Source of the DNA: Candidatus Zipacnadia bacterium
Lineage (GTDB): Bacteria > Armatimonadota > Zipacnadia > Zipacnadales > UBA5352
Length of the DNA: 51,490 nt
Assembly: GCA_029821735.1 (NCBI GenBank)
Contig: JALGSU010000030.1
Span: forward strand, 1-51,490
Direction: 5' to 3'
The notes below the pieces were generated by a model that was not told the DNA's origin, made no database searches, and worked only from the letters and a program-made list of their open reading frames with translations. This document shows positions 7,452-17,650 of this stretch, piece after piece. A program made the translations under genes and the position numbers. The first letter of the stretch is position 1, and each line of letters starts with the position of its first letter.

Positions 7452-10170
7452 CACTCCAGGCCCTCCTCCGCCATCAGTTCCGACATGATCCTGTCGGTCA
7501 GTCCGAAGGTCTCGTAGAACTTCCAGTGCATCGCGCCGATCTGCCTGAAGCCTCGAACCGCCCGTCCAGAATCCGCAGCAGTTCATCCGCTCGCCGCACC
7601 GCCTCCCGCTCGTCCGAGGCGCTCAGCAGCAGCGTCGTCCCGTCTTCGCTCAGACGCCACCCCGTATCCTCATGCCCCTCGCCGATAGCCAGCTCAATCC
7701 GCAGCGGCGTCGTGATCGCCGCTGCGTCCGTCGCCACCACCAGATCCGCCGCCTCATGCTCCCTGGCATTCTGCGCGTAAAACTTGAAGTACCGGTCAAA
7801 CCGCTCTGCCACGCGCCGGTAATCGCGCCGATCCGGTTCGGGCGCGATTACCCCGAAGTTCATCTCGCTCTCCGGCGTCAGGAACGCGAATGCGTCCAGC
7901 TCCGCCTGCGTGAACTGCACATAGCTGGCCGCATACGCGATCGTCACCGTGTTTGCCCCCGCCCGAAGCTCGGCGATACGCGCGTCGCCCGCCAGCGCCT
8001 GCCCGTTCACCTGCACGCTCTCGACCACAAAGCCCGGCCACGCCCCGATCTCCAGCCCCACCAGTTCCGCCTCGGCTGCAGTCATCTGCACCGACACCGT
8101 GCGCCGATCGATCCCCTCGCTCATGCGCGCCGTCACGTCCAGCGACTGCTTCGCTTTGATTCCCAGCACCGCCCGCAGCACCGTCGCCCGCCGCCGAGGC
8201 GCGGTGACGTTCAGTTCCGTCGTCGCCCGCGTCACGCTCTGCGCGACCTCACCCTCCGGGTCCTTGCAGTCCACAAACACATATCCGCTGCCACCCAGAT
8301 ACCGGTTGTCCACCTGCACTTCCGCCCGCACATCCTCCTCATTCGGGTTCCCTACCACCAGCGACGTGCCCGCGCCCTGCCCGTACCGACCGTTCCACAG
8401 CACTTCCTCGGTGTCCACCGTCATCGGCGTCAGCGGGTGCCAGCCGGACTTCACCAGCTCCACCAGAAGCGGCATCTCGCGCTGCCACTTGTCCATGCCC
8501 ACCAGGTAATTGATGTTCGGATACATCCCTTGCGCGAAGCCCTTGAGATACACATAGTCAGCCATCTTGCTCAGCATCATGAGGAAGTCGCGGCGGCTGA
8601 GTTGCTCCCAGTCGGGCAGAATCTGGTGCAGGTCGTAGCCCTTCCAGATTACCCCCGGCTTCCCGCCAAGCGCCATGCACATCATCGGCACCTTGAACTT
8701 ATGCCTGCCGCTCAGGGTCAGTTCCATCAACGCCGCGTCCGAATGCCATGCCGTGAACGACCCCGCCGAGCCGATGATCGCCGGCGTGTCATACGGCTTG
8801 TCGCCGGTATCCAGGCTGCGGATGTACTCCATCTGCTGCACCATCGAGATGCCGATGTCGAAGAACACGCCCCGCTCGTCCCACGACCGCCCACGGATCG
8901 GCAGTTCCGCCCCCGGACCGTAGTTGCGCTTGCCCGCCACGCACACATCAAACGCAAACCCCGAAATGTCCAGCTCCTCAAGCAGCAGCCGGTAGTCCTC
9001 CATCAGCCTCTCCGCATACGACGTGCCCGTAGGCTGCATCAGCAGCTCGATACCGTAGGGCGTCACCCACTTGCTCAGTTCAGTCGACAACTGATCGTTG
9101 ACCACGATCGCGTCGGCAAACTTCGCCTGCGCCAGTTGTTTCTCCACCCATATCCCGGCGGGCGTGTAAAACAGATGTCCGCAGTCCAGACCGTAGTCGG
9201 CGAAGTACTGCTCGCGGTCGGAGCGGAATTCCTCGATCGATACCTCGCCCATACGCCGCTGCTTGCCCATGAAGGTCCGCTGGGCCTCGCTGTTGGGCTT
9301 GCCCAGCATCTCATACTCCCAATCCTCAGCGCGGCAGTACATATCGCCCGCGCGCTTGAAGGGAACGTAGCACCAGTCCCACCCGCACCACAATCTTCGC
9401 AGCCACTCGCGGTCGGGCGGGCCGGCCCAGCTCTTGTACACCGCACTCGTCAGCCACAGCCCGTCCGGCACGCCCTGCTTCGGCCGGAAGTTCTCAGGGA
9501 ATGCGGCGTGGTAAGTCTCCCACACGCCCTCGAGGAATCCGTACTCGACGCCGCGCACGGTGCCGATGCACAACACCGCCCGCTCCGGCGCCCCCGGCTC
9601 AAGCACCATACGCAGCGCAAAGCCAAATTCCGACTCCCCGCCCGGCTCATGTACCAGCCACGGTTGCGCGTAGCTGATCATCGTCGTCGGCGTCGTGCCC
9701 ATGATCACGCCATGTGTCGCGTCGCCCGCTGCCGCCAGCGGGAACGCGCTGCGTTCGCGCACATCTCCCGGCCCCGGGTTCATGCCCGATAGTGGCGCCC
9801 GCGCCTGCGATGACCCGTCCCAGTAGATGGCGCTCTCCTCTGCCAGCGTGACCTCACCCACCAGCGCGATCTGCACCAGTCGCCGCGCCGCGCCCGCGTT
9901 ACCCGCCACGATCCCCAGCGTCATCAAGGGCCCCACCCGAGCCGCCTTCACCCCGATCGCCAGGCCCTCCGCAGTCGCCTGCCAGATGCCCTCCGTCAAC
10001 TCCCACTTCACCTCGACCGGCGCCTGCTCCACGCCCTCCGTGATCTGCAGGGAGAACGCACTCTCGCCGATCTTCACCTGCGGCCCCGCTGCTTCCTGAC
10101 CATGCGCCAAAGCCGCCGTCAGCATCAGAAGAAAGATGATCGCACATGCTTCTATCGGTTTCCTCGACAT
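7448..10170 (-). CDS. Large exported glycosidase-like protein, single frameshift near its C-terminus
   Basis: About 907 residues once one base is restored. ATG 10170 has GGAGG eight bases upstream and starts a signal peptide (IIFLLMLTAALAHGQ). Residues ~35-240 look beta-rich. A probable TIM-barrel region (~240-620) is rich in Trp and acidic motifs (GWDWCYVPF, DYGLDCGHLFYTPAG, DISGFAFDVC, DERGVFFDIG). Beta-sandwich text and a segment like the accessory alpha/beta domain of GH20/GH67 enzymes (ADLVVAT, GWRLSEDG, ADELLRIL) follow. I cannot assign a family. The frame breaks at a run of three C (7561-7563). Inserting one base continues the protein through GFRQIGAMHWKFYETF to a stop at 7448-7450 that overlaps the next gene as GTGA; without it the protein ends abruptly at 7498. 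Confidence 0.75.
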
Positions 10171-10190
10171 CGTCTCTGCCTCCAAAGTCA

Positions 10191-10916
10191 CTACCTGCCA
10201 TACCGCGCAATATCCGAGATGCGCAGTTCGTCGATCATGCCCTCCACCACGTTGCCCGACCATTGGTGCGCACCGATCGTGATCCGTGTCGTCGGCACCG
10301 GCATACCCCCGGCTGGCGTCGCGTGACTGGCCACGATCTCACCGTCCACGATCAGGTCCCACGACTTCTCGTCCCACTGCATCCCGATCAGATGCCACTG
10401 CTCATCCATCTCGTACGGCAGGTCGGCGCTGAACGTTACTGCTTCGCCCGGCGCGATCTCCGCATACGCCTTCAACGTCCGGTCCTCCGGCGTGGGCCGC
10501 AGCGCAAGGAAACAAGAATGCCCCGCTTCGTTGTAGGTCATCAGCCGCCGGAAGTACTCCGGGTTCTTTACCTTATCCAGCCGCACCATCATCTCGATGC
10601 ACCCGGCCTGCGGGTTCAGATTCACCCACGCATACGTCACCGAGATGTATCTGGGCAGCGCGTCGAGTTCCACCAGACTCATCTCCGGCCTCACCCAGCC
10701 CTTGGTCGCATACATCCCCTGCCCGAACAGCCCCGCCCCCATATCTGCTTTGCCGTCAGCACGCCGCGACCCCGTCGCCTCATCCGCGTCCAGCCCACGG
10801 TCGTAGTGCGCCAGTAGCGTGGTATGCTCATCAGGAGCAAATGGTTGGCTCAGGTACTGCGCCCACGCGCCGCTGGCTGACAGCGCAATAATCAACGCAC
10901 ACGATGCTGCTCTCAT
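10191..10916 (-). CDS. Exported LamG/concanavalin A-like jelly-roll protein
   Basis: About 241 residues, starting at ATG 10916 (GAGGAG seven bases upstream) with signal peptide MRAASCALIIALSASGAWAQ. The mature part is one LamG-like beta-sandwich: it begins TTLLAHYDRGLDADEATG, has a central EMMVRLD strand, then WHLIGMQWDEKSWDLIVDGE and VVEGMIDELRISD. These are classic laminin-G/pentraxin-like signatures of domains that bind sugars or cap glycan-active enzymes. No catalytic domain is attached. It lies 20 bp from the glycosidase-like gene and 19 bp from the LamG-PL10 gene in the same direction, so it likely belongs to the same transcript. Confidence 0.85.
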   Translation of the reverse strand: MRAASCALIIALSASGAWAQYLSQPFAPDEHTTLLAHYDRGLDADEATGSRRADGKADMGAGLFGQGMYATKGWVRPEMSLVELDALPRYISVTYAWVNLNPQAGCIEMMVRLDKVKNPEYFRRLMTYNEAGHSCFLALRPTPEDRTLKAYAEIAPGEAVTFSADLPYEMDEQWHLIGMQWDEKSWDLIVDGEIVASHATPAGGMPVPTTRITIGAHQWSGNVVEGMIDELRISDIARYGR

Positions 10917-10935
10917 GGTCCGTCTCCTCTCAACC

Positions 10936-13213
10936 TTACTGCTTATCCTCAAGCGGGATGTCGAACCAGTCCGGGAACCAGACGACCGGCACCGACCAGC
11001 CCCCCCGCCCCGCTATCGCACCATCCCACGGGGCCTGGCCGCCACATCGCAGCGTCGCAGGCGGAACCACCCCGCGGGCAAGGTGCAGGTTCATCACGTA
11101 CTCATAAGTCGCGACCCGGTGCGGCGCGCGCAGATGCGACCCCGCGCAAAGTGTCCCGTCCGGCAGTTGCGCCGCAATCTCCCCACGCACTTCATCCGCG
11201 TGCGAGCGACAGTAATCAGCCGCGGACCGCCGTAACCGCGCGTACTCATCGGCGCTGATCTCCGCGCTGCCCACGAAGCTCTGTCGGAAGTCTTCCGGGG
11301 CCATCTCCCTGTATTTCGTCAGAATCTCCTCAACATGCCCCAGTTGCAGCTTGCCTCGGCTCGGCTTGGGCGCATTCGGATCGGTCGGGTCAATCGCCAC
11401 GGTCTCGTACCCGCTTGTGGTGCACGGCGTGCCATCGGGTAGATACTGATAGTACCAGCCTCCGTCCTCGCCGGGGACCTCGACGGAGCGGTACCAGTCG
11501 TAGGTCTCCTGCAGCAGGTTCATGTAGCGCTCGTTGCCGGTCATCAGATACATGTACAGACATATCGGGTAGATGAAGCGGCAGACCACGCGCGGAGACA
11601 TCACCGGGGCCTCGAAGCCGCGCGCCCAGACCGGCTTGTTGTCGTGATCATACTGCTGGCACCAGCCGCGCACCTCGCCCTCGCCCATCTGCGTGTCGAA
11701 CATCCACTGCCCGATCCCGGCGATCCCCCGGCTGCCCTCCGGGCCCTTCAGGTACTTCTCGTCTCTCGTGAGCAGATACATGGTCATCATCATGCGCATC
11801 GGATCGGTGGTCGCACCGTCGTTGTACGAGCCGCCCGCCCTGACGCCCCCGGTGCCGGAAGCGTCGCCCTCGTCATCGGACTTCGTCAGGTCGTGGAAGT
11901 CCGGCCAGCTTCCGTTAGCGTTCTCGATCGAGAGCAGCAGGTCCGCACATCTGGTCGCGGCCGCGAAATATCGCTCGTCACCCGTGGCCCGGTGCAGGCT
12001 CAGCATGAGCATCCACGGTTGGCTCTGGAAGCCGTCCTGCACTCGCACGACGTTGGTGTTCGAGGCGGGCTTCACGCCGCCCGATTCGTCCACAACGTAC
12101 ACCTGAGTCCAGTGCCCTCGCTCGTCTTGGCCGCGCAGAAGAAACTCGCCCGTGTTGTGCGCCACCTGCAGCCAGGCTTCATCACCCGTGCTCTCCCACG
12201 CTCGCAGGAAACGGTGTGCCAGCACGCCCGAACCCCCATACTTCATGTCCACGACCCGCATGTCCGTTGGCCGCTTGGTCCAGTCGAAGGCCACTTCGCT
12301 CTCCGCCAATATCGGCGTGAACCACGGACCCCACGCCCCGCCCATCTGCAGTCCGGCCCACTTGCCCAGCCACCTGTCGAGCGCATCCTCGGCCGCCAAC
12401 CCCAGCTCCACATCCAGCTCGCCGATATCGAGCGGTGCATACCCCGACTCGCGGCGAGCCAGCGTCTCGTCCGAAATGTGCAGGTCGTCCACCAGCCCGC
12501 CGAAGGGCGAGAACTCACCCGGGTGCGCATAGTGTCCGAGCCAGTGAGTATTGCCCACCTGCAGCGAGACGAAGGGCAGCGGGGACACATCCGTCGCAAG
12601 GGTCGCACGCTGCCCGGTGCCGTCGAGACTCAGCCACAGCCGGGAAGCCTCTCCCGTGAAGTCCCACGAGAAGGCGACATGATGCCACGCTTGCGCGTCA
12701 AGTTCGGCAGTCGATACGGCAAGGTCGGCAACCACGCCCCCGCTCATGCTCAGATGTAATGCGTTATCCTCGCCCCGCTTGGTCAGATCGACAGTCACCG
12801 CCGTTCGCGGACCATCGCGCATCGCGCGCCGCGGCGTCAAGCGAAACAGGCAGTGATCCTCCCCGTCTGCCCAGATATTCGCAACGCCGCTCTTGACCCA
12901 GCACTCCAGCGTCCCGGCGCGCGGGATCAAATTCCGCTCCAAGTTCAGGTAAAGGTTGACGTCCCGGTCCCCGCAATCCAGCGCTCGCCCCCACTTGCAC
13001 GCCGTTGCCCCGCGCGTAATCAGCGTCCAACCTGTCATCGAACGAGCAGTACAGAAGCGAGTCCGCCCCGCGACCGTGGGCCTGCTCGGGCAGACCCGCC
13101 AGTGTGAACTCCGACACGCCCGGCGGCGCAACGTCCTGAGCAGCAGCCACGGTCGCACTGAGCGTACCCGCCACGGCAATCACGGCCAGCAGACCACACA
13201 CTCGCATCGTCAT
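10936..13213 (-). CDS. Exported LamG plus PL10-like pectate lyase, frameshifted
   Basis: After correcting one frameshift this is a protein of about 758 residues. The signal peptide (MTMRVCGLLAVIAVAGTLSA, from ATG 13213) and SLLYCSFDDRLDADYARG are in one frame; the rest is in another, switching at a run of five C (12988-12992). Dropping one base gives VQVGRALDCGDRD and a length divisible by three. Residues ~45-235 form a LamG domain (AWHHVAFSWDFTG, GGLVDDLHISD). Residues ~330-640 resemble the alpha/alpha toroid of family 10 pectate lyases: NGSWPDFHDL, GGSYNDGATTDPM, GWCQQYDHDNKPVWARGFE. In known PL10 enzymes equivalent Asp and Arg residues bind calcium and substrate. It is likely to cleave a polygalacturonate-like or other uronate polymer outside the cytoplasm. 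Confidence 0.78.
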
Positions 13214-13316
13214 CCCGTCTCACCTCGTCACCACATCCATCGCCGTGGTCGTTGTCGTTTGGAGAGGTCGGCCCCCGCGCCGACTTGTGCCGTGTGTCAT
13301 CGCCGTGGTCGCCGCC

Positions 13317-15982
13317 CTACCCGCCGTAACTGTCGTCCGTCACCGACACGTTGTCCAGATGCCACACGCAATCCGCATCGGCGGTGCTCACGAACCCCAG
13401 CCAGTTCAGCGTCAGGAACTCATCGGCCCCGCAGGCCGCTCCCTCCAAGCGCGCCAGTTCCGTATCCCCGGCCGTCACGACCATGTCGTACGTATGCGTG
13501 CTCTGATCGCCGAGCCCGCACACGCGTCGACGGGCACCGCCCCCACCGTCTCCCCGTTCGCCTGCAGTTCCCCGCCCGCGATGAGGTGCAGGCTCGGGCC
13601 CACGTCATACGTCCCGCCCGAGTTCCGCCACTCGTGCCACAGGATCGCGCCCTCCCCGAGGCGCACGTCGAAGCTGACCCGCGCCACACCCTTGCGGTAG
13701 TTCGGTCGGTAGTAGGCGTGCGGCTGCCACGTCCGACTTAGCCCCGGCCGGTCGGTGAACTTCGCGCTCCGCACGCCCTCAGACGCCATCTCATCGGTGA
13801 CCCGTATCGACGCCCCTGACTCCTCCCCGGACACCACCGAGAACGCCGGACGCTCCCCCACCGCCGTGCTCTCGAACCCCTCCACAATCGGCCCCGGACG
13901 GGCCGGCAACGTCACCGCTGGTATCTCGAACTTCTCGCGCACGATCTTCGTGGGCAGCGCCACCCACGCCGCGTCGCCATACAACCCGATCTCGCTCACG
14001 TCGATCGTCTCAAAGCCCATCGCCAGCGCCGGCGAGTCCTCCCGCAGGCGGAAGTCCCGCCTCTCGGCGTCCACGAAGCCCGGGTCCTCATACACCGAAC
14101 CCTCATCCTGCCCAAGGCCCTGCCACTCCCCGAACGGCATGCCGCCGAAGTATGCCGCGCGGTCGGACGTGTCCCAGTATATGTTCTCGCCGATGGTGTA
14201 GTTCCCGTTGCCCCAGTTCCGGCTCAGCGGTTCGCCGTTGTTGGTCAGCACGATATTCCCGCGGAAGTCGAACGATTGGTGTTCTTCCTCGCGCGAGCGG
14301 TTGATCTGCCCGTCCATCGACCACGCGAAGATGTTGTTACGGATGATATTGTCCTTGCCGTAGTGCTGATGGAAGCCCCCCGACTTGGTGTCATGCACGA
14401 TGTTGCTCTCCAGCAGGATCCCCGTGCTGCCCTCGTCGGTATACAGTCCCCAGCCGCCGTAGGCGTATGCGTAGACGTCGTGGATATGGTTATGCCGCAG
14501 CGTCGTCCCCGGCGAGTCCCCGAGGCAGTATATGCCGCCCATATCGCTCAAGTCGGCCTTGCCAATGTCGTGAATATGGTTGTACTCTATAGCGTTATCA
14601 TGCGCTGTTGTCGGCGCATACCCCCAACTCCACCCCACCGATACCCCCGTGTAGTAGAAGTCGCAGATGTCGTTTTGCGTCACGGAGTTGTAGCTCGAGC
14701 GCAGCAGCAACACGCCGCAGCCCGCCCGGAACACGTGCCCGCCGTCGTGCAGGAAGCAGTTGTCCACCACGTGGTAGCCGTCCCGCCGCTCCGCCTCCTC
14801 CGGCGGCCCCATCTCGCCGATCTTCACGGCCCCCGCGCCGAGATCGTGCACCTCGCACCGCTGCAGCAGACACCGCTGCGAGCCCGTGCCCAGCCACACG
14901 CCGTAGTACCCCACGTGCGCGATCTCGCAGTCCTCCATGCGGATATCCCGCGCCCACTCCATGGTCACCGCGCCGCGCGCCCACGCCACCGACTGTGCGT
15001 CGGTCTTCAGCTCCGGGTCCACATCCCAATCCGCGTGCTGCAGACTCAGCCCCTCGAAAGCGATGTGCTCGACCGGATTGCCCTCCTCACCCCGCAGCGT
15101 CACCAGGTCCCCCACCACCACCGGCGCGATCACCTCTGCCCGCGTCATGTCCTCGCCCGGCAGCGGCCAGTAGTAAAGCACTCCCGTCTCCCTGTTCAGA
15201 TACCACTCGCCCGGCTCGTCCAGTGCCTCGAAGAAGTTGTCCAGGCAGTACCGCTGCGTCCGCTCCCAGTACCCCACCGGCCACCCGGTATGCGGTTGGA
15301 TGTACGCAATCCCGTTCGCCTCATCCAGCTCCCGGAAGTGGTGGACCGACCGCGTCCATGAGTGGTAGATGTAGACCGCGACGTCCTCGAAGTTGTCCCA
15401 CTTTTGCAGATCGCCAGCATTGTACTGAAAGCCCTCTCGGAACTTCGCGTCACGGTCCCTGCGTCCCTCGCGCGGGTCGACGCCCGGCAGCGGCCCGGCC
15501 GTGCGCAGGTACCCCTCATTCGGATGCCGGGCCCGCGTCCGCCGCTCCCCGTTCACGAAAAGCTGCCGGAAATACCGCGCGCCACGTTCGACGGCCGTGA
15601 TGTTCGTCTGCCACAGCTCGCCCGGCCCCCGCTCCCAGCCCCCGATTGGCGCACCGCCGCTGATGACCGGCTGCTCGCCCTCGTATGCCCGCCACGTCAC
15701 AGGCGCCCCCTCGCTCCCGGAGTCCTCCGGCCCGAAGACCAGTCCCCGGCGGATCCGGTACACGCCTCCGCGCACCATCACCGTCGCCGGCCGCTCTCCA
15801 CTCTCGCGCACGGCCACCTGCGCCCGTCCGATCGTCGCGAAAGGCGCCTCCAGCGTGCCATCCCCGGCGTCATCGCCGTCCGTTGCCACATAGTACTCCG
15901 CTGCCGAACACATCGACACCACCCCTGCCAGAAGCAGAATGCAGCTAAGCACAACCGCCAAGCTGAGCATGCGTGTTGTCAT
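13317..15982 (-). CDS. Exported right-handed beta-helix protein, frameshifted near its end
   Basis: About 888 residues with the C-terminus in a second frame. ATG 15982 has GGAGGT five bases upstream and starts a signal peptide (MLSLAVVLSCILLLAGVV). The mature protein opens with EYYVATDGDDAGDGT and PFATIGRAQ, the usual start of pectate-lyase-like beta-helix proteins, then many parallel-helix rungs with asparagine/histidine ladders (NHIHDI, NDICDF, SNIVHD, NNIFAW). Such proteins bind or cleave polysaccharides. A C-terminal jelly-roll (~700-888) follows. The reading frame shifts near 13505-13515: the first frame ends at 13475, the other continues GLGDQSTHTYDMVV and ends at 13317. Either two extra bases in a TGTG stretch or one missing base would explain it. 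It lies 91 bp after the SGNH gene. Confidence 0.8.
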
Positions 15983-16029
15983 GACAGACCTCCACGTCTC
16001 GCCATATGCCGTCCGCCGCACGCCGTCCT

Positions 16030-16060
16030 GTAGGGCGGGGTCCCGTGCCCCGCCGGCCGT
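16030..16060. repeat. Short copy of the GGCGGGG/CCCCGCC palindrome
   Basis: GGCGGGG (16034-16040) and CCCCGCC (16048-16054) form a hairpin with a seven-base loop in the gap between the SGNH gene and the beta-helix gene. Flanks (TAGGGC... and ...GGCCGTTGCCGT) match the copies at 6354 and 46493. Confidence 0.6.
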
Positions 16061-16073
16061 TGCCGTCCCCCTC

Positions 16074-17369
16074 TTACGGCTCCATGATCTCGCCGATGAC
16101 CATGACGCCGGCCACTCGCATCGCCGTGCCGTCGTACGTGGCCGGGTTGAAGTTCGCGTCATCTCGCACGCGATCGAGCACCGGCGTTCGATCCGGCTGC
16201 TCAGGGCTGATCTCCACCGTCACCGTATGCGCGGCGTCCTCAAGCCCCGCGCCGATCTTCAGGCTCGCGATCCGATGGTAGCTGCAGTAGTGGTCGAAGC
16301 GCGGACTCACTGTAGGCTCGCCGCCGTCCAGCGTGACGATTGCGTTCGCTCCGTCTGGGCCAAGCAGATCGTATAGCTGCACCACCGTGCCCTGGAAGCT
16401 GAAGTTGATCGTCTCACCCGGCTCGGTCGCCTCCCACATGTTGGGCATCTGCCGTGCAAATCGGCTGCCGAGCCCCTCCTCATGACCGAGCTTCGTCCAG
16501 CCCTCCGACAGCATCCACGGAGCCAGCGGCACCAGCTTCGCCGCCTCCCAGTTATCCGCCACAAACGCGTCCTTCAGCTCATGTGCACCCGCACTCGCTC
16601 CCTCGCGCATGCCCTCGACGGCCTCGCCGATCACGTCGGCGTACATCTCGTGCCCTGGCCCGAGCGGATGGACTCCGTCCTTCGAAAACAGCATCACGCC
16701 GTCGGCCAGCGGCTTCTCGGCCCCGGCCTCGTCCTTCTCAGCCTTGTAGACCAGCTCACCCGCGTTGCCCATCTCCACCGTCCGCAGCGCCACATTGATC
16801 GACGGGATCCCATAGTATTCCGCCAGCATCTCATCAGCAGACACCGCTTGCGGGCACACGCCCTCGTTCAGGTCATCCTCATATCCGATCCGGAACGTGT
16901 AGACGTAGCAGATATCGATCGTCGGGTCATGCCGCCATATCTGGCGCACGATCCCCTCCATCGCCCGCCAGATAGTCTCTGGCGCTGCGCCGCCGTCGTT
17001 GACCGCGTATTCCACGAACACCAGGTCCGGGTCATGGTCCAGCACATCCTGCTGCAGGCGGAACACGCCCAGTGACGACCCCGTCCCACCGATGGCCGCG
17101 TGTATCTCGCTCACATCCGCCTCCGGCCACGTCTGCTGGAACCACTCGAGTGTCTTCACACGCCAGCCCGCCGCGTTGGTGATGCTGCCGCCGAAGTATG
17201 CGACGCGCACTTCCTCACCGGCGTCGAGCTTCGCGATGACGTTGCCCAGGCCGTCGCGCTCCTGCACGAGTTGTGCGGGCACGGGTGCATACTCAGGCAT
17301 ATCCGCCGAGACGCCTGTGATCGACATCATGATAGCTCCGACTCCTATCGCGACGCTGATGGCTCCCAT
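16074..17369 (-). CDS. Exported SGNH/GDSL-family hydrolase with C-terminal beta domain
   Basis: A 431-residue protein starting at ATG 17369 (GGAGG seven bases upstream) with a short N-terminal hydrophobic signal (residues ~1-22). All SGNH blocks are intact: the nucleophile Ser62 in YFGGSIT, glycine block GGTGSS (~94-99), Asn124 in YAVND, and Asp231/His234 in KDGVHP. Residues ~300-431 are a separate beta-sandwich-like domain (INFSFQGTVVQLYDLLGP and onward). SGNH enzymes of this type deacetylate or deacylate polysaccharides; here the target is probably the same glycan attacked by the neighbouring beta-helix and lyase genes. It is the first gene of the minus-strand run. A fused paralogue lies at 22249-25613. 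Confidence 0.88.
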   Translation of the reverse strand: MGAISVAIGVGAIMMSITGVSADMPEYAPVPAQLVQERDGLGNVIAKLDAGEEVRVAYFGGSITNAAGWRVKTLEWFQQTWPEADVSEIHAAIGGTGSSLGVFRLQQDVLDHDPDLVFVEYAVNDGGAAPETIWRAMEGIVRQIWRHDPTIDICYVYTFRIGYEDDLNEGVCPQAVSADEMLAEYYGIPSINVALRTVEMGNAGELVYKAEKDEAGAEKPLADGVMLFSKDGVHPLGPGHEMYADVIGEAVEGMREGASAGAHELKDAFVADNWEAAKLVPLAPWMLSEGWTKLGHEEGLGSRFARQMPNMWEATEPGETINFSFQGTVVQLYDLLGPDGANAIVTLDGGEPTVSPRFDHYCSYHRIASLKIGAGLEDAAHTVTVEISPEQPDRTPVLDRVRDDANFNPATYDGTAMRVAGVMVIGEIMEP

Positions 17370-17650
17370 GCTTGGTCCTCCGGGTCAACTGCTTGCACTA
17401 TGGCTGATTGTGAATTTCCCGCCCGTAGCCTCCTGACCTTCCACAGAGCTCCCTGCACCCTTTGCCGTCAACCGCAGATCGGGCATCTGCTTGCCCCCGC
17501 CTACGCTCAGTCACGTACCCAGACGCAAGCGCAGCTTGCGTTAGACCGCGCGAAGCGCACGAGCCCGCCCCAGCGGGCAACGCAGGTCTCACCGCACCTC
17601 CCGGCGAAACCTCATGCGCATCGCTCCAGTCTGACGACGAGGAGATGCCC
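17370..17650. promoter_or_regulatory. Divergent intergenic region between two secreted-protein gene blocks
   Basis: The 281-bp gap separates the leftward block (SGNH hydrolase onward) from the rightward block (HEAT protein onward), so promoters for both should lie here. I see no convincing -35/-10 pair or operator. It contains one of two near-identical hairpins of the window (17523-17541). Confidence 0.4.
17523..17541. repeat. Perfect 8-bp palindrome ACGCAAGC-GCA-GCTTGCGT (copy 1)
   Basis: The stem arms are 17523-17530 and 17534-17541, with loop GCA. A second copy with loop GAA lies at 22150-22168, and both are followed by TTA and then a GC-rich stretch. The two copies precede two secreted-protein genes on the plus strand. 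Confidence 0.65.

Noticed and set aside
7672..9792. 706-codon open frame on the plus strand
   Set aside because: It is antisense to the exported glycosidase-like gene, has Arg/His/Pro-rich low-complexity translation and no start context; long antisense frames are expected at this GC content.
14276..15361. 361-codon plus-strand open frame
   Set aside because: It is a shadow of the beta-helix gene; composition is skewed to Val/His/Arg with no domain pattern.
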